Shown here: positions 22,482 through 33,853 of the stretch, piece by piece | How positions within the stretch are numbered: position 1 is the stretch's first letter | Layout: every line of letters begins with the position of its first letter | The notes under the pieces: generated by a model | What the model was told of the DNA's origin: nothing | The model's database searches: none | The model's input: only the letters and a program-made list of their open reading frames with translations | Assembly (NCBI GenBank): GCA_025558075.1 | Contig: JAHLKF010000006.1 | Coordinates: 868,001 to 932,000 of the forward strand | DNA: 64,000 nucleotides | Direction of reading: 5' to 3' | Origin: Gaertneriomyces semiglobifer | Taxonomy: Eukaryota; Chytridiomycota; Chytridiomycetes; Spizellomycetales; Spizellomycetaceae | Made by a program: the position numbers and the translations under genes

Positions 22482-23690
22482 ATGGTGGGTTCATGTAACA
22501 GTATTGCTTGTGGGCCTTCAGCAGTTAAGCTCTGAATTGCTAGGATCTGTTCTTTCAACCAGATTTGGGCCGCGACTACGAAGCAGAAGAATTGGAAGAA
22601 ATCGAGAATGCGCAACAAGAGGAGCTTCCTCTGCCGTCTTGGGTGGTACGCCTTTCAATCCTTGAAATGAAGCTTAACGGCTGGCCTGATCCGCAGTTCT
22701 CTAGTGGGCGCCATCCAATGGGCCGGCACCAATCGACGCCGACACGCTGTTAATTGGCGCGACAACTGCGGGATCTCTATTCTTGCACGCCAACTTTGAA
22801 AATATAGCTCCTGTGGGGGCAATTACTTTGAGCGACACTGCGCTGGTTTGTTTACCAGCATCTTGACCATTTCTTCACATCCAACTCACGCGTTGAGTCG
22901 TAGGATGACAAGGCTTTTAAGGAATCATCACCGCAGAAGAACGTGGGTACCGTTGGCAGGTCGCTTAACTGGCATGTAAACTCATCTTTCTCGCGGCCGA
23001 TTACAGTCATGTATTGTATATCAACTCCCCGGGGCCCCGCGGACGCTGCTTGTGACCTGCCTGTACGAAGTCCCTTCGGAATCAGCTGTCCTTTGGGCCC
23101 GAACCCTATTCAAGAACGTCTCATCCAAAAGGTTGGAGAACCGCATGGATTCATAAGGTGTGACCGTCATCCTGACTTTTCTCAGAACGATCATATTTGG
23201 ATCGATGACGAATAATGAGTGGCGTTCTGCGACAGAAGATACCGCCCCGCCCTTGCTGCGGAAGCTTCAAACATCAGCTGCATCTAACGTACGTTTAGTT
23301 TGGTGGTCGGGCGACATCCATAAACTAAATCGCTGTATTTGTCAGGCTGACAAAGTTCCACTTCTTGAATCACCAAGCATGATCACCGGTCTCGCTGCCG
23401 CTCTCTTGACTGAGGTATGTCAATCGCGATTACCAACTAGCCGCACATTATGAACAATTTTCTCTTGCCAACAGCGTGAGATAACCCATCAGTCGGCGCA
23501 TTTGTATATGTCCTTATTGGAGATGCAGTTTGGCAGAAATGACGTGACGGCTCAGACACTGCAAGCATTTGAACAGATTTTGCCGGCACTAGCCATTCCC
23601 GGTACCGGCGTGAAGACTTCTTCTTTAGCAGTGTATAGCAGACTTGCTGAGGAATTTCGGAAGAAGGATACCAGCCATCTGTACCTATAA
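22482..23690 (+). CDS. PSMG1: proteasome assembly chaperone 1 (PAC1/PSMG1, Pba1)
   Basis: Works with PAC2 (Pba2) in building the alpha ring of the 20S proteasome. The C-terminal third is the clearest: LLESPSMITGLAAALLTE, then LYMSLLEMQFGRNDVTAQTL and QAFEQILPALAIPGTG, ending TSHLYL. The N-terminal part (DTLLIGATTAGSLFLHANFE) matches the first strand and helix of the family, behind an acidic lead-in (DYEAEELEEIENAQQEE). At least five introns are present; the region 22860-23280 is not fully resolved. A tiny first exon of seven bases (ATG GTG G at 22482-22488, intron to 22562) gives MVDLGRDYEAEE and is my best guess for the start, but is unproven. Ends 38 bp from the XRCC3 stop (convergent). Confidence 0.78.
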
Positions 23691-23728
23691 CTGCTTAATT
23701 GAACTATATGTTGAGATGCGACATGCCT

Positions 23729-24890
23729 TCACTCGCTAACTACACCAACGACACCCCTAGTTGATATCGCAAAACCAGTCATAGTGGAGGGAAGATGCGG
23801 TGCAAAGCAAACTTTCATCATTCTGGTGGTTGGATCATCGGACTTCGCTGAATTTGGTTGCATCACGTATTCCGTCGTCGGTAAACGACATTTATCCCTT
23901 CGCCATACTTTGATACGCACATTGACAGTGTTACTCCAACTCAACCCTAGCGCGGGAACGACCTTATCATCTCCAACCTCTCGCTGCCCAGATGTGACAA
24001 GGAAAGACTCTCCAACGCGCGTGCAGTGCACGATTCCATCGAGCTTCGAGTCACTAAAATCATCAGCAACCTGGTTGATGCATACTATGGCGGCATTGTT
24101 CTCGAAAGCAGCTTTTTTAAGTATACGGCCGACGTGATAGAGAACCTTTGCTCGCTCAGGTGCCGACCACGTTGCTGACGTTTCATCACCGCGAAAGTTT
24201 GCCGCAATCGAGTCGATGATGACGAGCCGTATCTTTCGGCGTGCCATTTCTGCTGGGACTTGATACGATAGGATATGGTCCTGAGTTTCTTGATCTCTTA
24301 TATGTAGGGTGTGTATTCCTTCACGCAAAGCTTCAAGCGTCGGACACTCTTTGGGGAACCGCTCATAAAAATGAGAAGCGATCTGTGTGAATCTTGCAGA
24401 TGAAAACGTCTTTTCCGTTCCAATTAGCATCACATCTGACGCCAGGCCTCCTAAGGAGGTCGGCAGCTGTGCCGTCACGCATAACTGGAGTGTGAGCTGC
24501 GTTTTCCCCGAACCACTTGCACCGTAGATTTCGGTTATGCATCCCGTAGGTATTCCTCCATGCAAAGCGGTATCCAACGTGCAGTCCCCTAAGGTGAATT
24601 TATCTATGGTCCGCTCGTCGACTGCCGATCTGACCAGTTGGAGGGCTGGGAAGTACCACTTAGATATCGTCAGCAACAAATCCTCTGCCGCTGGAAGAGG
24701 TAGTTTCACTTTGGCAGCTAATTCGGATGCCGATGAGTGAAGGATTTCTTCAACTGTCTCGATATTTGCTATACCAGGCGTGTGTGAGTATGGGAAGGAT
24801 CCTCCATTGTTCCGCCTCTGATAGCTTACCCTTGGCAAGAGATCGATATGTACGAGGACTAACTAGGCCGTCTATGTGCTCTAAATCCAT
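23729..24890 (-). CDS. XRCC3: RAD51 paralogue, XRCC3/RAD57 type
   Basis: RecA-family ATPase that assists RAD51 filament assembly during homologous recombination. About 365 residues in two exons. It opens with a helix-hairpin-like N-domain (MDLEHIDGLVSPRTYRSLAK), spliced at a GTAAGC donor to ANIETVEEILHSSASELAAK. The core has Walker A GASGSGKTQ, Walker B RLVIIDSIAA and the FTLGDCTLDTALHGGIPTG lead-in typical of XRCC3/RAD57. The family match is secure; choosing XRCC3 over other RAD51 paralogues rests on the N-terminus and overall order. The start at 24890 is the first ATG in frame. Confidence 0.88.
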
Positions 24891-25378
24891 CCATAAGAGC
24901 TTAAATATGGCACGCAGCAGCTGGTGATGAGAAATGGCGGTTCTGAGAAGTGGACTGGACATTTACAACGCGCCAAACCACCACTTAAACAGAACTTCAT
25001 TCAATTGAGACAGGACATAGTGAACGAACATGGACGAATGTAAGGGGAAACGAGCGAATCAAGCAATAAGACAGTCGCTAAATCGGCCCACTGGTGGCAT
25101 TAATTAAAAGCCAAAATTCGGTATTTGCCTATATCACAAGCGTCGGTGTAGTTCAGGCCACCATCACCTCATTCCCAGTCCATCGCCATGTCCCCTTCGG
25201 TAACCATGCCTAATAGATGGACTCGTATCAATGCAGGATGCCGTCACTGTGTGCTGGTCTTTGTGCCGCTCAAACCGGCACAATCCTTGTGATCATTTTT
25301 CAGCAACCACATATTAAGCCATCTGAATAAATATTTTGAAATACTGCCAGTTCTTTCCATCTCCGAGTGCAATGCTGC
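24891..25378 (-). promoter_or_regulatory. promoter region of XRCC3 / 3' flank of RPB9
   Basis: 488 bp between two genes on the same strand. AT-rich patches (ATTAATTAAAA near 25100) but no gene, tRNA or repeat seen. Confidence 0.4.
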
Positions 25379-25931
25379 CTATTCGGTCCACCTATGGCCA
25401 CAGTCTGGGTTGCAACAAGAGTAGAAGAGCTGTGGAGATGGAAATGATTAGGGGCGTTCTCGGTACGGCCAAGATGAAAGAAAGCATGTAAAATCTATAC
25501 CTTCATGGTCGCATCACGATTCTTTGACCTGGATTGTGAAAATACCGCCTCTTCATGATGGCACTTTGGACATTCTTTGGGTTGCCGCGGGAAGGTTGGG
25601 TCATTTGGTAAGTCCTTTCCACCAGCAGCAACTTCTCTGAATAGTTTTTGATTTTAGACCTGCAGCAGAGCAAGCGCAAGGATATATCAAGAGCTAACCT
25701 TGATGCAATGGAAACCACATGTTTATAGACGCAGCTATGCTCGGCCCCTTCATTGTGTTCGCAGTGCCGGCAGACAAACATGAGCTTCCGCTCCATGTGA
25801 TCTTCTTTCGGGTATAGCATGTTGTTACTGTTCGATAAGAGGTTTACCCACAGTTTCAGCAAGTAGTTAGAGCACCACTATGCGAGCAATGACGTCCGTT
25901 ACCATTCTGAACAGAATCGGAATGAAGCCAT
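25379..25931 (-). CDS. RPB9: RNA polymerase II subunit RPB9
   Basis: Subunit at the jaw of RNA polymerase II that affects start-site choice, fidelity and transcript cleavage. Four exons give about 115 residues. The first, MASFRFCSEC, is only 32 nt and is joined across a GTAACG...GAACAG intron to NNMLYPKEDHMERKLMFVC. The third begins REVAAGGKDLPNDPTFPRQ and carries CPKC. The last, after a GTATAG...CCACAG intron, reads LFYSCCNPDCGHRWTE. Both zinc ribbons are complete (CSEC/CRHC and CPKC/CNPDC). The product is the usual size. Without splicing only the first zinc ribbon would be recognisable. Confidence 0.93.
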
Positions 25932-26997
25932 TGTGTCGGGTTGCGAGATATGAAAGCTCAGGTCAGAAGTAATTGAGAAGTGGCCGACACTTGAATCTGG
26001 TGTCGCCGCCTTGCTACCTGCAAAGTTGGTCTCCAGTAGACAGCTTTTCTAACGCAGGGTTTCGCACCACAGTGTGCGAAAAGGTGCACCGCCCTGCTAT
26101 ACGATAGTCGCAGCCCGACGTCCAGCGACAGACAAAAGAAACTGCGTTTGCAAACGCTCACTCTATATAGATCCAGTCTAATAACGATCACCGGTGCTGC
26201 GTATTGCGAGTTCAAACCAGTTGTTATTTGTGAAAGCCCAGTTTAAGTAATTTAATATCAATAAGTGATTGTACAAACTCGTCTTAATACCGACGACCTG
26301 CGAAGGGGTTGACAGATACTGTTCTGCAGACGCCTGTGATACCCGCAGTCTGGATAACTGCTGCCGCTGCGCCTTCCAAGGAGAAGCATGTCTGTGATGT
26401 ATACCGTTGGTCCCTTGCCACTGGTGTTTGGCTAGCGTTCTTCAGTACGCAGGACGCATACCCGACACACAACAATCGCAGACAAGGCACTGCAAACGAC
26501 TGCAGCCTTATGCTGACACCACTTGCATCAAGTAGGTGTTGCAACGCTTCTCAAGTAGGATTATGTCTCAACCTACCATCTTTCCCCATGGGTTGCTCAC
26601 ATGCACCTGGTGCGAGGGCGACGGCGTTGCGCGGCGTTCAGGCACCTCGCGTCGAACCACACAACTAGAACATCCCGTTATCCGCCTACCCAAGGCACCT
26701 GTCAAAGTCCAGGTCCTCCGTGCCTTCTCGACTTCCCGTTTGCATCCGTCAACCGACGACGATGAAAAAGTTAACTGCGAGGCCCCGCGATGTGTTGATA
26801 TCGATAAGGTATCACGTCGCGGTTTGGAACAAGTCATGACGGGATACTTGATCATCAACGAACAGGGAGCAGCCAGGGACGACGATCGCCACCAACAGCT
26901 AGCGCCAAAGAAGAGGGCGAACGGACAAGGCAGCGAGGAAGAGCTTTTGTTGACGAACTGAGATTGCGATATCACCGGCTGACAAGCGTGCGGAAAG
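25932..26997. other. intergenic region before eRF3, with unproven small ORFs
   Basis: 1.07 kb between the RPB9 start (-) and the eRF3 start (+). A plus-strand frame from the ATG at 26563 to 26961 (133 codons) ends 36 bp before the eRF3 ATG and could be an upstream ORF in the leader. A minus-strand frame 26284-26544 ends in SVNPFAGRRY. Neither shows a family, and the two strands overlap with opposing frames, so I call no gene. Confidence 0.4.
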
Positions 26998-29163
26998 ATG
27001 TCGAACGGTCCGCCGGAATCGTGGGAGGATGATCAGAATTTGAACCAACAGTTTGGTCGCATGAACGTCAACCAAAGTCAGCAGTATCAACATCATCAAC
27101 AACGGCAGCAGCAACAGCAGCAGCATTACGCGCGTGGTGGGTACAACGCCGGGGCCGCCGAGTTCGTCCCATCGTGGGGCCAACAGCCTCAGCAGGGGTA
27201 CTCTAACAACTACAACCAGGAGGGATACTATCAGCAACAAGGTTATGATCAGGGATACTATCAACAGCAGGGGTACCAGGGCGGATACTATGGACAAGGA
27301 CAACAGCAGCAGTATTACCAACAAGGTCACCAACAGCCTGAATACCAAACACGCCAGAGTAACCAGCAGCCGCAGGCATACAAGACTCCAGCTTCCAGTG
27401 CGCCAGCAAAGGCTGTGAGCGTTTCCATAGGAGCGGCTGCTGCTAAACCAATTGCACCTGCAATGGCGGTCAGTATGTCCATTGGAGACGCGGCCAAACC
27501 AAAGGACACCGCTCCAGTGAAGGCTGTTTCGGTCTCGATAGGCGGCCCGGCGCCCGTAAAGGCGGTGAGCGTGTCGATAGGTGCGCCAACAAAGAAAGAG
27601 CCCTCAAAGCCTGATGACACGAAGCCAACAGAAGAGCCGCAGAAAAAACAGTCAACGGAAAGCCTCAAAGATGAGCTTCACAAGGAAAAAGCCGGGGGAA
27701 CTGCACGAAGGGGAAGTTCTAAGCCTGAACCAGAGCCGGAGGCAGAACACGATCATGAACACGAGCCTGACCTGGGGCATGATGATGATGATGGAGAAGA
27801 AGACGGTAAGGAACATATCAACATCGTCTTCATTGGACATGTTGATGCCGGAAAATCCACTATGGGTGGTCATCTCCTGTGAGTATAGTACATGTCAGCA
27901 TGGCTTGCCTCAGCGCAAGTTTAATTGACTGGCTGCTTTTTCAGATACCTCACTGGCATGGTTGATAAGCGTACTATGGAAAAGTACGAACGCGAAGCCA
28001 AGGAGCTTGGCCGTGAATCCTGGTACTTGTCTTGGGCCCTGGATTTGAATGCAGAAGAACGTGCAAAAGGGAAAACGACGGAATACGGTCGTGGGTTCTT
28101 TGAAACCGACAAACGGAGCTTCACAATCTTGGATGCTCCGGGTCACAAGAACTTTGTTCCAAGTATGATTGGTGGAGCATCACAAGCAGATGTGGGTGTG
28201 CTGGTTGTCTCTGCCCGTAAGGGTGAATTCGAAACTGGGTTTGATCGTGGTGGTCAGACTCGGGAGCACGCCATGCTTGCCAAAACCGCCGGAGTCAAAC
28301 GCTTAATCCTCGTAGTCAACAAAATGGATGACCCAACAGTGAACTGGTCGAAAGAGCGTTATGATGAATGTGTCGGAAAGATTTCGCCGTTCCTCAAACA
28401 GGTTGGATTCAATCCGAAAACTGACCTGGATGTGATACCTGTCTCTGGGTTTACGGGTGCCAACCTCAAGGAGAGGTTGACGAAAGAGACATGCGAGTGG
28501 TATGACGGCCCGTCCCTCATTGAACTGCTCGATACAATGGTAATCCCAGACCGTGGCTACAACCGCCCGTTCATGATGCCCATTGCTGATAAGTTTAAGG
28601 AAATGGGTACGGTGGTTACTGGAAAAATTGAATCTGGAAGGGTACGGAAGGGTCAGCGGTTGATTCTTATGCCAAACAAACAAAAGTGCGAAGTCTCTGC
28701 AATAATGGAAGAGGATGCGGAGCATAAGTCAGCGAGATCTGGAGACAACGTTCGTATCCGGCTCCGTGGCGTGGAAGAAGATGATATCTCTCCTGGGTTT
28801 GTTTTATGTACAGCGCAAAGCCCTGTACATGCGTCCAGTGTCTTTGAAGCACAGCTCGCTATTATTGAGTACAAGAACATCATTTGTGCTGGATATAGGG
28901 CGGTGATGCACGCTCACACGCTGGTCGAAGAAGTTGTACTTTCTGACTTGCTTCACTCTGTTGACAAAAAAACTGGGAAGAAAACCAAGAGGCCGCCACA
29001 ATTTTTGAAGCAGGGAGACGTCGCTATCGTGCGGTTGCAGACAGAGCAACTCTGTTGCCTAGAAAAGTACGCCGACCACCCACAACTGGGACGATTCACC
29101 CTGCGCGATGAGGGCAAGACCATTGCAATTGGAAAGGTGGTCAAAGTCGTTACAGATAACTAA
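26998..29163 (+). CDS. SUP35: translation termination factor eRF3 (Sup35) with prion-like N-terminus
   Basis: GTPase that acts with eRF1 to release finished peptides at stop codons. About 698 residues, two exons; the intron (about 27875-27944) splits the codon after GKSTMGGHL, joining to YLTGMVDKRTMEKYER. The GTPase core is intact: GHVDAGKST (G1), DAPGHKNF (G3), NKMD (G4), and it ends FTLRDEGKTIAIGKVVK. Residues 1-130 are rich in Gln, Asn, Tyr and Gly with imperfect QQQGYDQGYY-type repeats, like the Sup35 prion domain. A PAM2-like motif (YNAGAAEFVP) for binding poly(A)-binding protein lies near residue 50. Residues 135-200 carry four copies of an AVSVSIG motif, comparable with the SLG repeats of fungal M domains. 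An acidic stretch precedes the GTPase domain. Confidence 0.97.
27101..27126. repeat. CAG/CAA trinucleotide run in SUP35
   Basis: Interrupted CAG/CAA codons encode a Gln run at residues 35-43 of the prion-like domain. Confidence 0.6.
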
Positions 29164-29285
29164 GGTTTCAGATGCCATAGTATGGACTGGCCTGTACATC
29201 TTGTGCATAGACTGGATTGATTCATACACACTCGTTAAACCACTTCACAAGCCACGGATGTGTCAAGAGCCCTTGAAAGAGTTCC

Positions 29286-30360
29286 TTACTGAGCCCGTAC
29301 GTGTATGAATGCGCCAATAATGTCGCTCTGAGAAACAACTCCAATTGGCCTCAAATCATCCTTTTGTGCCACGATGAAGATGCGATGGACGTCTTGCTCG
29401 ACGAGAGTTGAAATAATGTGACGCAAGCTATCGTTTGGAGTGCATAGGATGGGTTGGCGGACTTTTCCGGCTGATGATTTTTGCTAAGTGACATGGATGA
29501 GCATTTTCCGAAAATTGGCAACCGCTTGGTGATTCCCTCACCTTCAAGTATTCCAAAACCGGCATCTCAAGCTTGCCGAGACCTGTTTTAGTGATTCCCC
29601 GGACATCGCTGGCACTCAGAATGCCAACAATGGAACCACTTCCGTCCACGACAGGCAAGGCCGCAACACCTTTTTCTTTCATGAGGGCGAATCCGTCAAA
29701 AGCAGACTGGTGATCGCGCATGGTAATCACATGCTTTTGGTACGTTAATGCATCTTTTAAAGATTGGGAGATGGGCGCGTCCAGGTCCACAGCGGGAGTG
29801 ACACTGTCAGGATGGGCGTTGACGTAGCGTGTAATATCTGTTTGAGTAAGAATATATGCACGCTTTTGATCCAGGGCATCAGTGATCAGAGCTCGGTGAA
29901 TGCCCCGAGCAAATGCAAGCAAGGTCTGTTATGCGACGCGAAAGTCAGCATCAAGAGCAACAGCAAGTGGCGTTCGATAAAACCTTTGACGTACAGCATT
30001 CAATGTGTCCCTGAAGTCCCTTTCCCAGATCCTGTAACTCTCTTCTTCCGTCTCACCCAGACCCAGAGTTTCAACCTGCTCGATTTTTTCCTTTTCCAAG
30101 TCAACGTTCTGCCAGCCACTAGCCTGGCCTCCTGCGTTTTTAATGATGTATGCCAAAATGTCAGCCACCCCAACGATGGCGGCAATGGATTCAGGTCCGC
30201 CCGAGCGCGTTCGAATAGGAACAATGACTGAATCTTTGCTCTTCATAAACTCCAGAGCTTGCGAGATGCTGTCCTCGGGGGACACTGTGGTGACCGGTGG
30301 CTTCTTGGTCTCCAGCTGGAGATCAGCAAAAGTCAAGTTGGTGAGCGAACAAGATGCCAT
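29286..30360 (-). CDS. protein with four CBS domains
   Basis: CBS pairs bind adenine nucleotides and sense energy or redox state; the regulated partner is unknown. About 315 residues. The first two CBS motifs are in PPVTTVSPEDSISQALEFMK and IAAIVGVADILAYIIKNAGG; then FARGIHRALITDALDQKRAY with LTQTDITRYV; then VAALPVVDGSGSIVGILSAS; and the last HRIFIVAQKDDLRPIGVVSQ. The AMPK-gamma/SNF4 arrangement is similar, but no diagnostic sequence makes it SNF4. The intron at 29926-29994 (GTACGT...AACAG) removes an apparent in-frame TAA; a second (GTGAGG...CTTAG) joins LEYLK to QKSSAGKVRQP. The start at 30360 gives MASCSLTNLTFADLQ. Divergent from MCC alpha across 343 bp. Confidence 0.82.
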
Positions 30361-30703
30361 GTTCTCAGCGTGGACCCACTTCCAAAATAGGTAGACAGTA
30401 GACGAAGGTGAGAAAGGGGCCTCAGAACGTAGTAATGAGTGATCTCCAAAGCTCGCACTCGTCAACTTGCAAGTGTGAAGTGTCCAGCAGTCAAACAAGC
30501 TCCCCGCTACGCGTATTGTGACTGTGCCGTGAGTGTTACACACATAGTGAACACGCGTGAGAAGTGCGATATCGTCAAGTGTGCAGTTCTTCGTTTGCGA
30601 TTTACCGCACCTACGCAAGTTATTACTCTCGCTGCTTTGGTTTCTGTGTATTCCACAGCACGCTGCTGCGACCATTGGAGGACTTGCTTTCACGTCGAGA
30701 ACA
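30361..30703. promoter_or_regulatory. divergent promoter between the CBS gene and MCC alpha
   Basis: 343 bp between outward-facing starts. No strong TATA box. Weak coding-like frames here run into the MCC leader and are not credited. Confidence 0.35.
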
Positions 30704-33572
30704 ATGCTGAGTGGTTTCTTGCTGAAAAGGACGACCGTCGGTCGGTCGGCCGCACAGCGGTCATGGGCTACTGTGGTGGCATCAAGAGCAGGTTAAGACT
30801 CTTTTGTTTCCATCGTATTTTCGTAGAAGCACTGTGTTGACATAATGACCATCTATTAGCGTCCACAGCGCTTGCCCGTCGGCCACTATTTGACAAGATC
30901 TTGATCGCCAATCGTGGAGAAATTGCATGCCGGATCATGCGTACTGCTCAAAAGTTGGCTGTGAAGACTGTCGCAGTATACAGTGAAGCAGATAGAAACT
31001 CGATGCATGTCAAAATGGTAATCGCTCGTTTGGCGGCCATATCTTCAGTTGCCCCCTTTTTGTTAATGCACCCATGTGCTTTCTTTTCTTCAGGCTGACG
31101 AGGCATACCTGATAGGCCCGGCACCCTCAGCTGAGAGTTACTTGAGAATGGAAAAGATCATAGAAGTAGCCAAGGCCAGTGGTGCACAGGTAGGGTGTTG
31201 ACCCGGTCTTCGTAGACTCCAACAACAAAGGCATGAGCTATCACTAAGCATTAAGTGCAGGCAATCCACCCCGGATATGGTTTCCTCTCAGAAAACGCAG
31301 GATTTGCCGAGGCAGTCTCGAAAGCTGGTTTGGTCTTCATTGGACCGCCTGTCAAAGCCATCATTGACATGGGTTCTAAAAGGTGACAACACTGGCCTGA
31401 AAGTGCTTCAACCACGGACGCTTTGTCTAATTGACTGACTGCAGCGCGTCTAAAATCATTATGGAGGAAGCTCAGGTTCCAGTGGTACCCGGATATCATG
31501 GAGAAGAGCAGGCAGTGGACTATTTGAAAGAACAAGCTTCCCGCATAGGGTACCCTGTACGTGAACTCATGGAGTAGTGACATGAATTACCCTCCTCTGA
31601 CGCGACGTCCACATAGGTCTTGATCAAAGCCATCAAAGGCGGTGGTGGAAAGGGAATGCGTATTGTGGAGAAACAGGAAGATTTTGAGCTCATGTTGGAA
31701 TCTGCAAAGCGCGAAGCGATCAAATCGTTCGGCGATGACCAGGTCTTGATCGAAAAGTATATCGTGCGCCCACGTCATGTCGAAGTTCAAGTCTTTGCCG
31801 ACACACAAGGAAACGCTGTCTACCTCTTTGAGCGCGATTGCAGTGTCCAAAGGCGGCATCAGAAAGTTTTAGAGGAGGCTCCTGCAGTACGTAGTCGCGG
31901 TTTGCTTTTTGAAAAGCGATAGACAATTAACCAGGTCATCGATTTCAGCCCGGTCTTTCGCCCGAATTGCGTGCGTCTCTGGGAGAGAAGGCCGTGGCGG
32001 CAGCCAAAGCAGTCAACTATGTGGGCGCTGGTACCGTTGAGTTCATTTTGGATACCGACACGCAGCAATTCTATTTTATGGAAATGAACACCCGTCTTCA
32101 AGTCGAGCATCCCGTTACGGAAATGGTTACCAATACTGATCTTGTCGAGTGGCAACTGCAGGTTGCGGCTGGGAACACTCTACCCAAAATGCAGAATGCT
32201 TTGGAGTTAGACGGTCATGCTTTCGAGGCGCGTATTTACGCGGAAAACCCCATGAAAGACTTTTTACCAGATACCGGAAAGCTTGTGCATATGCGCACAC
32301 CCGAGCCATCACAGGTCGTTAGGGTGGAAACGGGAGTTAGGGAGGGCGATGAGGTCAGCGTCTACTATGGTCAGTACAGTGCAGTACAGTGCAATTGCCG
32401 TTACCCTATCTACGGCGGCTGATGCGAGTTGCAGATCCAATGATTTCGAAGCTTGTTGTGAAAGGCAGGGACCGCACAGAGGCTTTGCGTGTGCTACGAA
32501 GCGCTTTGGACCAATTCCACGTATGTCATATTAGTGCGGCCATCTACAAGTTCGCTGAGTTCTGACGCAACACATTAGGTTGTTGGGCCCCAAACGAACA
32601 TCTCATTCTTGTCCGCTCTTGCATCACACCCTGCGTTCATCGAAGCCGACGTGGAGACAGGCTTTATCAAGAAGCACCAGGCGGATCTCCTTCCAAGCGT
32701 GGCTCCCGCTACACCGAAGGAAACCATCGCCCTGGCTGCACTCGGCCTGATTGCACGCGAGGCAAGACAATCTACTCGCACCGCCAAACTCTCTAGCGAC
32801 CCGTTCACCCCTTGGATTACTGTACCCAACTTGCGTCTCAACCAACCGTCGGCCAGAAAGTTCACATTCAAAGACGGGGATAAAGAAGTCAAGGCGGACG
32901 TCGAATATGTTGCGGATGGCACCTACAATGTTGCGGTAAAATATCTGACTTTATTGGCTATGAGATGGGCCGCATTCATTGAAACCTGTTGTCTGCTCAG
33001 ATTACCACTGCTGATCAGCCGGCGCAACGCTTGACCGGCATCCGTATTCACAGCTCATCTGAGGCTTCTGCAGACGCGGAGATACTCGTTGCGGAAATTC
33101 AAGGAAAGAAGATCAGTGCTAGTGTCGTTAACGAGTCACGTAATGGATCAGTGCACGTGTTTGCCGAGGTGAGGTCCTTTATGGCAGTACGGAGGGTGAG
33201 CCGCCATATCAAACTTATGGCATGCTTCTCAGGGTACCAAGGCCACTATCGTACTACCCCCACCGGCTTTCCTTACAGGCACGGCACAAAGCGCAGGGAC
33301 AGGAAGCGTAACGACACCAATGCCTTGTAAGATATCCCAGGTGTCGGTGAAAGCTGGTGACAAGGTGGAGAAGGGACAGTTGCTGGTGGTTCTGGAAGCA
33401 ATGAAGATGGAGGTACGTGTTGCATTTGCATTGACGGTACGGCCGATTGCTTGCTAACAGGTGGGTTTTCCAGCACGTCATCAAAGCCCCACAAGCCGGT
33501 ACTGTAGTGAAAGTTCATTACAAAGTCAATGACTTGGTCGCAGAAGGGAAGCAGTTGGTAACCATTGAATAA
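30704..33572 (+). CDS. MCCA: methylcrotonyl-CoA carboxylase alpha (biotin carboxylase) subunit, mitochondrial
   Basis: Carries out the ATP-dependent carboxylation of biotin for leucine breakdown in the mitochondrial matrix. The leader [20 protein letters not shown] is Arg/Ser-rich; the first intron (30792-30859) then joins to [20 protein letters not shown]. Biotin-carboxylase landmarks are complete: [28 protein letters not shown], the ATP-grasp [56 protein letters not shown]. The C-terminal biotinyl domain has VLEAMKME, with Lys as attachment site, and ends [11 protein letters not shown]. About ten exons, several under 150 nt. Choice of MCC over propionyl- or acetyl-CoA carboxylase rests on the middle region ([30 protein letters not shown]). 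The beta subunit is not in the window. Confidence 0.92.
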
Positions 33573-33853
33573 GATAGAGTAGATTACCATTAGTAGGTTC
33601 ATAGCATGGTAGATTGAGTAGGAAGGCGAAATAACATTCTCTCGAACTCGTTCCTGTTGTCCATGGTGTGCTCATTGCATATCGAGCAGGATCATGTTGG
33701 CAGTAATAACGCGTACAGTGGGGGAAAATGCTGTCCGCTCAGCTTACATCAGCTGTCCTGTGGTCACGTGATTTAATGTTGGGAACTTTTTGACGAACTG
33801 GTCGTCGAGGCGGCGATATCCTGGACGACGAGCATCAAAGCCAAGGAACAAGT
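33573..33853 (+). promoter_or_regulatory. eIF3d promoter with TCACGTGA
   Basis: 281 bp between MCC alpha stop and eIF3d start. TCACGTGA occupies 33764-33771, 83 bp before the ATG; nothing else distinctive. Confidence 0.5.
33764..33771. promoter_or_regulatory. TCACGTGA palindrome
   Basis: Perfect octamer 83 bp before the eIF3d start codon. Shared with 3983-3990 and 7132-7139; another copy at 42246-42253 lies inside an intron of the ankyrin/CCCH gene. Confidence 0.5.

Noticed and set aside
26899..27348. Leu/Val-rich minus-strand ORF (possible membrane protein)
   Set aside because: It is the antisense of the CAG/CAA-rich SUP35 prion-like region; the composition follows from the repeat.
29926..29994. 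In-frame TAA breaking the CBS protein (possible pseudogene or readthrough)
   Set aside because: GTACGT donor and AACAG acceptor remove it with phase 0 and restore the conserved CBS segment.
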